Shown here: positions 56,948 to 64,000 of the stretch, in pieces
Layout: every line of letters starts with the position of its first letter
How positions within the stretch are numbered: position 1 is the stretch's first letter
NCBI RefSeq assembly: GCF_905147365.1
Contig: NC_056409.1
Span: 8,127,001 to 8,191,000 of the forward strand
Length of the DNA: 64,000 nucleotides
Direction of reading: 5' to 3'
Source: Aricia agestis
Taxonomy: Eukaryota > Arthropoda > Insecta > Lepidoptera > Lycaenidae
Position numbers and translations under genes: made by a program
The notes under the pieces: generated by a model
Seen by the model: only the letters and a program-made list of their open reading frames with translations
Databases searched by the model: none
What the model was told of the DNA's origin: nothing

Positions 56948-57534
56948 GAGTACTGAGTAACTATTCATTTGCATTTTAATTACGCACGATTTTTTTACGA
57001 TCAATACTAGGTCTTAATTTCAAAAGTTTTCTTTGCTCTTTTTATACAAATTGAAATCCACCTGAAGTTTTGAACTTTTACAAATCTCCCCGACTTTGTT
57101 TTCGCCCACCAGAGTGTCACGGACTATACACAAGTTGTGTCAGTCTAAAGGAAACTTTCCTGTGAAGTTAGCTGCAAAACCCAGCCATATATAATATTGG
57201 ACTAAGCTCAACCGCCTCTAGCGTGAAATTTGTAAACGCAATTAACTGCAAACTTCACAACACATCGCTTCCTGGACGCAGAATTTACTATATTCCTGTA
57301 TTGTGCACCTTACGTCCAGGGCATACAGGTCATTTTCATTTATTTTAGCGCGGGTGTAAATTTGCGCGCCCACCCTTTGTTGTCTGGTGACTAGACTAAG
57401 GGTGCATTTTGTGTTTTTTTCTCTGTCTGTGTGCGATCGATGCGTAACATGGATGCAAACTTTTGTTGGAAATATTATAGTAGAGATTAGAGCCTTTACA
57501 TATTTTATATACTTAAGTAAAGCAATTACAGCAA
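56948..57534. other. unassigned intergenic sequence
   Basis: The open frame at 57242-57541 (minus) runs into the next element and has no recognisable domain. No gene called. Confidence 0.4.
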
Positions 57535-58021
57535 TGGGCATTGTCCAAAAAAAATCACAAGTACTTTTTATATATTTTTTCGTTGAAATAGGTTATTTTA
57601 AGAATATGAATTAAATAATTTTGAAATTCATTGACTAGTTTTTTCTCAATAAATTTTTAAAGTTTCGCTCTGATGTCATCATCGGCGGCCAGTAAGTGAC
57701 CTCTGCAGTATGTTTTTTCCTTTCAATCTTATTTATAATGGCTGGTTCGTCAAATGCAAGTTCTCATTATGTGAAAGCTGATACGAGAAGCTTACCAAAA
57801 GTTTGAAACGTAATGTTGGTCGAATTTATTGCTAATTTAACGCCATTGAAGGTCAAACAAAGGTTAAACATATTTGTTCAAAAATATACTTATATTTTTG
57901 ATTAGGTACTTACCTAACTAATGGGTATTTTTTTCGTTTATATACAGAAAAACGATCACTGACCTTATTCCTCGAAATGTTTTTGTAATGAGCAAAATTA
58001 AAAAAAAATGCACAATCCCTA
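57535..58021 (+). mobile_element. non-autonomous DNA transposon (GGGATTGTCC family), copy 3
   Basis: Starts GGGCATTGTCCAAAAAAAAT and ends AAAAAATGCACAATCCC. Matches 41262-41732 throughout, including GCTCTGATGTCATCATCGGC and GCAAGTTCTCATTATGTGAA. It has a short extra segment around 57890-57920. Confidence 0.8.
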
Positions 58022-58169
58022 TTGGAGGTCCACAGACCTCTGTCACAGTATTACAATATCTCTGTTCAGGGCTCGCATGTTTTATTTACATTAGGTTATA
58101 GCCTATAGGTACTTGTGTCAACTATCTACGTGTGTGTGTTTACAATACCAACGTATGGTAGGTGTAGTT

Positions 58170-58377
58170 ATTTAATATTATATAAAAATAAGCCGGTTTT
58201 TCCTTCCTGACGCTATAACTCCAGAACGCACGAACCGATTTCCACGGTATTGCATTCGTTGGAAAGATCTCGTGCTCCGTGAACTCTATAAAAAAAATTC
58301 AGAAAAAACTTCAAGAGAAAAACAGGAAAACAGGGAAAATCATTTTATGGCAAAACAACGTTTGCCGGGACAGCTAG
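58170..58377 (+). mobile_element. Helitron-like 3' end
   Basis: CTATAACTCCAGAACGCACG and GGAAAGATCTCGTGCTCC lead to TTTGCCGGGACAGCTAG then T, the same CTAG terminus as at 1649-1668. Confidence 0.65.
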
Positions 58378-58897
58378 TTGCCTATAATAATATTATTATA
58401 TCTGCGTCTGTACGATTTTATGATTTGTACAATCCTGTTAGCCCTTTAAGTCTTAAGTCTAGACATTATATGTTTTTAGCCCTGTTACTAGATGAAATAG
58501 CTTGTACTTACATAATATTATTATGTATTTCGATATTAAAGAAGATAATATTTAACCTCTTTCTACGAATGCTAATTATATATATTATAAAATATTGTAT
58601 TACTTTCCTTTTTGACATGTCTACTGCCCACTGCAAAATTCGGCTCAGAAGAATGAATCGAGAGAATAAATCTGCCCATCTTCCACAGCAATAGAAGTGA
58701 AGTCGTTTTTGACCTTGGACACTTTACCCTCGGCCCTCCATTTCCACCCCAGCAGACCCTAAGGGCTATTGTAATCCTATTTCGTTAAGCTCTCGTGCAT
58801 AAACTTTATGCCAATACCAGGAGTAGGGGAAAAAATCTCCTATGTTGTAGTATTAGCTAATATTTTGTATATTCTTTACTTTGTACCTATTAGAGCG
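58378..58897. other. unassigned intergenic sequence
   Basis: Continuation of an open frame (58272-58694) that starts in the Helitron-like sequence and has no domain. No gene called. Confidence 0.4.
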
Positions 58898-59726
58898 CTT
58901 ACAGACGAACGGCACGGAGGACGGCAGGCGACGCCAGTCGGCGGCACATGTCGGTGGCAGTCAGCGGCAGTCGACGGCAGCCGTCGACAGTTTATCACGT
59001 TTGCAGTTGTATTATCACGTACCGTGTAAAGGTAGGCGTCCACAGGTCTGTACTCTGTATCGTACGCAACGGACGTCTCGCATCAAACCGATAATTATTT
59101 CACGGTACGTCCACTGTATCGACAGCGTACGGATTACCGACTAGCCAGTATGTTTATCTCCTAATTAGTCCAAACAAAGTTCCTAAGTCAAAATTTCTGC
59201 TTTCGACTTTTCCATCCACAAAGGGGGGGGGCCTTTGAGCATTCATTTACTAGGCTAGTCAGTAATCCGTATTCCGTACGTTGCCGTTACAATGGACGTA
59301 CTGTGAAAAAAATATCCGTTTGATACGAGACGTCCGTTGCGTACGATACCGACCTGTGGACGCTTACCTTTAGGCGGTACGTCAGAACTGGGAGCCTACC
59401 ACCACCTCTACTAAGCGACACCGTTTGACAGATAAGCAATATATTACTTTAACGTCAAGCTAGCGAAAAGTTGATATTTCACAGCGAATTTAACAATGTT
59501 TTGCATCATGTCTTACTGTTTTTAGTAAAATTATATTTAAAAAGTGAGTACCTACGGTAATGTTATTGTAATCTTACAACAAAGTGTTCTGGAAACATGA
59601 TAGTTTTAGGAAAGGTCGTGGTAGGCCCCCTGCAAGCGTCAATGGCTGCCGTCGGCTGCCGTCGACTGCCGCCAACTGCCGTCGACTGCCGCCGACTGCC
59701 GCCGATACGTGCCGTTCGTCTGTAAG
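58898..59726. mobile_element. MITE with CTTACAGACGAAC ends and 10-bp subterminal repeats
   Basis: CTTACAGACGAACGGCAC at the left is mirrored exactly by GTGCCGTTCGTCTGTAAG at the right. Inside the right end are six tandem 10-mers of the form CTGCCGYCRA (59646-59705), mirrored by looser GGCAGTCGRC copies at 58921-58990. Interrupted by another MITE at 59029-59370. Confidence 0.75.
59029..59370. mobile_element. MITE nested in the previous element
   Basis: TA flanks both ends. Long imperfect TIRs: AAGGTAGGCGTCCACAGGTC and its mirror GACCTGTGGACGCTTACCTT, then GTACGCAACGGACGTCTCG on both sides. Part of the interior (CTGCTTTCGACTTTTCC) recurs inverted at about 62085. Confidence 0.8.
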
Positions 59727-60539
59727 AAGCCTAAGAAACCTTAGTTTTGTGAGAATCCTTACGATTTTTTTAGGAAATATTCAATAATTATTATTAAATA
59801 CTACAATCTACAAACGACAGCTCACAGCTGGAGTCAGGACCCAGATAGCAACTTCTCTGTTTCGAAACCTATATTATACCCCGGTACATTTATTTGTCTG
59901 GCTCTCGACGGAGTACAGTGTACACCGAGTTACTGCAGCTCGCCATAGGCTATCAACAACTTTGTAGGTCTATTTAATTATTTATCATGTATCAACACAC
60001 TCCACGGCTTAATCCGATTCCTATCCCCGGGGAACAGGCATAAAGCTGCATGCAGTTTGTGACTTGTAAAACATAGCGGTATATGCATTCAACATTATTT
60101 TGCATGTGATACTAGGACCGTTATGCCATAGATTTAAGGGTTATAGTCAAAGTAACTCGGAGGTAGATGGGAGCTGTAGGACGTAGGTAGGGTAGACGTG
60201 GCGTCGCGTCGCATCGATCGACACCTGTGGGCTGCCGCCTGCCGTCGGACAAGTGCGCCGTACAATTGCAGGTGGCAGGCGACTGTTGTTTTAGGAAGTC
60301 CGCCACTTTGTTTACGTCTAGACTCTAGTGTCTAGAGTCTCGAGTCTAGAACGAGGACTATTTGGATTGAAATTAGTAAGTTCCTAATTTTGAAAATAAA
60401 TTCTAGAATAATGCTAGAAAATATTTAACGTTAATGATAATAATATGCATTGAAGATTAGATTGTTATTATTTGTGCAAGTAAATTGATTACTTAATAGT
60501 TAATTGTAAAAAAATATTATTGGTGGTACAGTCTGTCAA
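59727..60539. other. unassigned sequence
   Basis: 60160-60270 has GTGGCGTCGCGTCGCATCG and GCTGCCGCCTGCCGTCGG, resembling the subterminal repeats of the MITE at 58898-59726, so it may be an eroded relative. The rest is AT-rich. Confidence 0.4.
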
Positions 60540-60664
60540 GAAAGTGAAGAAATTAAAAAGTGGCAACATCGTAGTGTTATCCCTTTCAAATCTATCAATA
60601 GGTAAGTATATAAGAAAAAAGGGATGACACTACGATGTTGCCACTTTTTAATTTCTTCACTTTC
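60540..60664. mobile_element. palindromic MITE, about 48-bp arms
   Basis: GAAAGTGAAGAAATTAAAAA and GTGGCAACATCGTAGTGT are mirrored with one mismatch at 60616-60664. The central 28 bases are unpaired. Ends GTCAAGAAAGTG/CACTTTCATGAC resemble mariner-type TIRs. Confidence 0.7.
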
Positions 60665-60808
60665 ATGACTACCTAGTCTTGCCATAAATATTGAAACAAA
60701 GAAAAACATTTTTTTTTCTATTGCTAATCAATTTTATTATTTTATAACTAATACAGTGTATTAGTTTAATACATAAATATAAGTAAAACAATTTAAAATA
60801 TTAAAAGC

Positions 60809-61569
60809 TTATTCAAATTGGCCTTCATTGGCTACAATAACGTCCTTTAAACATTGTGGCCAGTTATCATTAGAAACACGGACTCTTTCCATGGGAAAAT
60901 TCTTCACTGCCAGTCGTATGGATTGTTTTAGTGACTCCAAATTATCACGGCATTTACAGCAAGCCATAATAATTATACTCTCTAAAACCGACCAAAAATC
61001 ATAATCCAGTGGATTAAGATCGGGACTAGACAACGACCAGTCTTCAGCTTTGATGAAAATTTCGTTTCCAACCAAGACCAAACCGACCGAGCTTTATAAC
61101 CCGGCGCCGAGCCTTGTTGGAAGCGACCATTCTTGGTTTTTGAACTTGATGTTGAACCTTAGAACCCGTTTTTAGAACTTCAAGCATAAGTAAAACCATT
61201 TTTTTTGTTATTATGTTGCTCAATTGTAAAAAAAATCTCCTCCGTAAACAAACATTTTTTGTGACCTCCCTTTGCGTACTGCTTCAGTAGTTGTTTCAAT
61301 TTTACCACCCTTTCTTTTTTAAATATTATCAGTTAGGAAAAAACCAGTACCTACCTACATCTCTTGTAGGCAGAAAGTCCTAAGTCATCATTTAAAATAC
61401 GCGACATGGTTCTAGGTGCTATCTTTATCTCGTGAGATAAAATCTTTTACTTTCGAACCGTTTTTTTTCAAATTCTTATTACTCCTTTAACCACCAGCTT
61501 TTTCGTACGAACACTGCGTGGACGGCCAGATCTTTTTCTGCCACAAGCAGAGGTCTCAGTGTACAGTTA
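60809..61569 (-). pseudogene. mariner-type transposase, broken
   Basis: The C-terminal 90 codons (60809-61081) are open and include SSPDLNPLDYDFWSVLES, the third catalytic block of a Tc1/mariner-superfamily enzyme with D rather than E, and LESLKQSIRLAVKNFP. Further upstream the frame is shifted: FQQGSAPGYKARSVWSWL (near 61070-61125) carries G where the second catalytic D of 'QQD' is expected (codon at 61111-61113). RKRSGRPRSVRTKKL (near 61500-61545) and APRTMSRILNDDLGLSAYKR (near 61360-61425) are the N-terminal helix-turn-helix region, with several stops between. The SINE at 61571 cuts off the rest. No activity is possible. Confidence 0.8.
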
Positions 61570-61570
61570 A

Positions 61571-61905
61571 CGTGGGAGAGCCATCTTCGTTCATCATTCG
61601 GCACGAATGGGCCGGCTCGACCGGAGAAATACCACGTTCTCACAGAAAACCGGCGTGTAACAGCGCTTGCGTTGTGTTTCGCCGAGTGAGTGAGTTTACC
61701 GGAGGCCCAATTCCCTACCCTATTCCCTTCCTTACCCTCCCCTATTCCCTTCCCTTCCCTTTTACCCTATTCCCTCTTAAAAGGCCGGTAACGCACGCTC
61801 TTCTGATGCTGCGAGTGTCCATGGGCGACGGAAGTTGCTTTCCCGTGTGTGTGTGTGTGTGTGACCCGTTTGCTCGTTTGCCCCCCTTATTTCATAAAAA
61901 AAAAA
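61571..61905 (+). mobile_element. lepidopteran SINE, copy 4
   Basis: CGTGGGAGAGCCATCTTCG through ACCGGAGAAATACCACGTTC to TTATTTCATAAAAAAAAAA. The usual CCATCAGG before TGACCCGTTTG is replaced by a (GT)n tract (61843-61862). It lies directly against the broken mariner transposase. Confidence 0.85.
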
Positions 61906-62126
61906 CTTTTATATACATGTATTTAAGATTTTTATTATATCATACACATATTTAATACACATCCAGACCCGGGAACATTGAAAACAGTTTACTAATGGCC
62001 CCAAAGAGAATGTCATGTCGCGCGCGAGTGTAAATCGAGTTAAGTAGCCTAGTAAACGAATGCCCAAAATGGGGGTCTGTTTGGAAAAGTCGAAAGCAGA
62101 AATTTTAACTTTGGTACTTTGTTAAG
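61906..62126. repeat. fragment of a MITE interior plus flank
   Basis: AAAAGTCGAAAGCAGAAATTT (about 62083-62105) and TAGTAAACGAATG are inverted matches to 59150-59260, inside the MITE at 59029-59370. The rest is unassigned. Confidence 0.45.
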
Positions 62127-62523
62127 AGGCTACACCAGGGGCGAGAGAAATTGAAAATAGGTATTTGAAAATGTATTGCTCTCTCACCAATCTCAAGTCT
62201 CCCACCGCAGAGCGCGATAGAGACAACACGACAAAAATTCTAATAAAAGAACAGAAAATCTTCGATTCGTTGTCCGCTGATTCCTTCTCCAAAACTTAAC
62301 CGATTTAAGTAATTTTTTCATTAAGAATTAAATCAAGGCTTGAGCTGTGTTCCTATGTTTTTTTTTTTGTATGTTCCAGCCAGTAGCATGAAAAAAAAGA
62401 AAACATAGGGACATGCTAATAGTGGCCATAGATATTTAGGAAAAAATCATAACTCTACCGGCATTATCCAGGGAGGAAACAGGGGACAGCGTTTTTATGG
62501 AAAAGCGGCGGTGTGGAATCCTC
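62127..62523. mobile_element. DNA transposon remnant with TTAA target sites, copy B
   Basis: TTAA at 62123-62126 and 62524-62527. The body matches 21128-21611, with the internal segment around 62395 deleted. Ends GAGGCTACACC/GGTGTGGAATCCTC. Confidence 0.75.
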
Positions 62524-62789
62524 TTAAGAGTAAATAGGAGATAAACATACTAAAAGTCCTGACCCCTCCGAGGTGAGCCCGAGGGAGAGGGGGGCAAAGA
62601 AGGTCCCGTTTTTTGGTTTTTTGCTTACTCATCAAAAACGGTGCTTCGTACGAAATTCTCTGCTGCTACATAATAAAAGCTAATTAAATTCTCTACAACT
62701 TCGTCCTTTACACTTTGTATCTATTTCGAGTCATTGCCTCGCTATGAGCTCCTAAAATTGGCCGATTTTCAAAAGTGTGTTTTTTAGCG
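62524..62789. other. unassigned sequence
   Basis: Locally G-rich (GAGGTGAGCCCGAGGGAGAG). No gene recognised. Confidence 0.4.
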
Positions 62790-63113
62790 TTTCGTACCCA
62801 AAGGGTAAAAACGGGACCCTGTTACTGAGACTTTGATATCTGTCCGTCTTCCTGACCGTCTGTCTGTCCATCTGTCTGTCCGTCTGTCTATCCGTCTGTT
62901 TGTCCGTCTGTCTGTCCGTCTGTCTGTCCTTCTTTATGTCCGTCTGTCTGTCTCCAGGCTGTAACTCAAGAACGATAATAGCTAGAGAGTTGAAATTTTC
63001 AGAGATTATGTATTTCTGTTGCCGTTATAACAATAAATACTAAAAACAAAATAAATTAAATATTTTAGGGGGGCTCTCATACAACAAACTTGATTTTTCT
63101 CATACAAAAAACA
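62790..63113 (-). repeat. CGGCC repeat, copy 6 (right half, inverted)
   Basis: Plus strand: TTTCGTACCCAAAGGGTAAA, then a (GTCT/GTCC)n microsatellite (62833-62951), AGGCTGTAACTCAAGAACGA and TCTGTTGCCGTTATAACAAT. The CGGCC end is absent. Pairs as an inverted repeat with copy 7. Confidence 0.8.
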
Positions 63114-63759
63114 ATAAAATGTTGAATATCGAACCTTTGCCTGATTTTTTTCGTTTAATGTCACTTTGGAGAAATTGTTTATAATTAGCAAAACTAGCGC
63201 ATGGTGCAAAGAAATAAAGGGTGTTTTTTATTTCTTAGGAAAAATATAACAACCTGTATTATTGCACGATTCGCTAGTATTGCTTATTATAAACAAATTC
63301 GCCAAGGTAACGATGTACGGTTAAATCCAGGAAAGGTTAGATTTTTAAGGTTTTATCGTTTTCCCATACATTTCTTAAAAATATGAAACAATATACTAAA
63401 ATACTACATTTTCCTCAAGTTTGCCATATACGATTACTTTCCAGAAGTCATTCCTTACCAGCAACACTATAAATTGATGCAATAATATAGGGTGTTTTTA
63501 TGTGATTTTTTCTTACCTTCTACCCTCATTAATTTTTTTCTCCCATGGTTTAGAGATTTTTCGTCATACAAAAAAATTTCAACTTTTCAAGCCCTTTCAT
63601 TTGGCGTATGTTTCAAAGTGCTATATTCGTTTGGACGATATGCCCCTCCTTTTTTAAAAATTAATTATTAATTAAGTATTTATTTTATTTAAAATTTATT
63701 TTTAATCATTAAAGTATAAATATAACTAAGTATTTTGTGAACATTTCAGCCTACCTTTT
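63114..63759. other. spacer between two inverted CGGCC repeat halves
   Basis: AT-rich. The open frame at 63201-63386 has no domain. It would form the loop of a large foldback. Confidence 0.4.
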
Positions 63760-64000
63760 GCCATGATAGATATCGAGCAAAAAATTGCAAAAAAAAATCA
63801 AGTTTGTTGTATGAGCCCTTCTAAAATATTTAATTTCTTTTGTTTTTAGTCTTTGTTGTTATAGCGGCAACAGAAATACATAATCTCTGCAAATTTCAAC
63901 TCTCTAGCTATTATCGTTCTTGAGTTATAGCCGGAGACAAACAGACGGACAGACAGAAGAACAGACAGACGGACAGACAGACGGACAAACAGACGGACAG
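63760..64000 (+). repeat. CGGCC repeat, copy 7, cut by the window end
   Basis: ATCGAGCAAAAAATTGCAAA, AGTTTGTTGTATGAGCCC, TTATAGCGGCAACAGAAATA, then GACA-rich microsatellite running off the window. Copy 6 is its inverted partner. Confidence 0.8.

Noticed and set aside
61518..61955. 145-codon open frame (and similar frames at 26673-26924 and 36834-37230)
   Set aside because: All come from the SINE family, whose pyrimidine-rich middle lacks stops; not protein-coding.

Overview
The window is nuclear DNA of a moth or butterfly (Lepidoptera), on three grounds. One intact gene is the insect Brat homologue. The intergenic DNA is filled with repeat families typical of lepidopteran genomes: a 'GTGGGAGAGCC...GGCGACGGAAGTTGC' SINE, Helitron-like elements ending in CTAG, the 'CGGCCAAGTGCGAG...GGGTACGGAACCC' repeat, and many palindromic MITEs. 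The sequence is AT-rich throughout. There are no prokaryotic features, no CRISPR array and no tRNA or rRNA gene that I can support. All family names come from memory and motif reading; nothing was searched.

Layout. 1-2643 is probably a 5' intron of brat with three repeat blocks, ending in a good splice acceptor. 2644-5200 is one exon with a four-codon upstream ORF and the whole 845-residue Brat frame (RING, two B-boxes, coiled coil, six-bladed NHL propeller). 5201 to about 15480 is some 10.3 kb with no recognisable transposon, several poly(A) signals and scattered Pumilio-type motifs. I read it as a very long brat 3' UTR ending at the AATAAA at 15458. From about 15.5 kb to the end the window is a dense, nested transposon landscape with no intact gene.

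Main mobile elements are: a Tc1-type transposon with a broken DD34E transposase (30914-32182), a 5'-truncated R1-type LINE with a perfect 17-bp target duplication (33011-34211), a 5'-truncated Jockey/CR1-like LINE (34373-35011), a solo Gypsy-type LTR with ATAT target duplications and heat-shock-element-like motifs (53196-53872), a broken mariner-type transposase (60809-61569, minus), four SINE copies, seven copies of the CGGCC repeat, and many MITEs. Stretches at 18.7-20.1, 42.2-43.6 and 50.4-52.3 kb look single-copy and may hold regulatory DNA.

The least explained structure is the 2.4-kb unit at 45481-47876. It carries at least ten copies or close variants of CACCGATATGATAA in both orientations between short inverted ends, and I cannot assign it to a known family. 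Other points of interest are the transposon-free brat 3' region with a repeated ACCTTCAGTG motif, a set of near-perfect short hairpins without terminal signatures, and a six-unit 119-bp tandem array of Helitron-like 3' ends.
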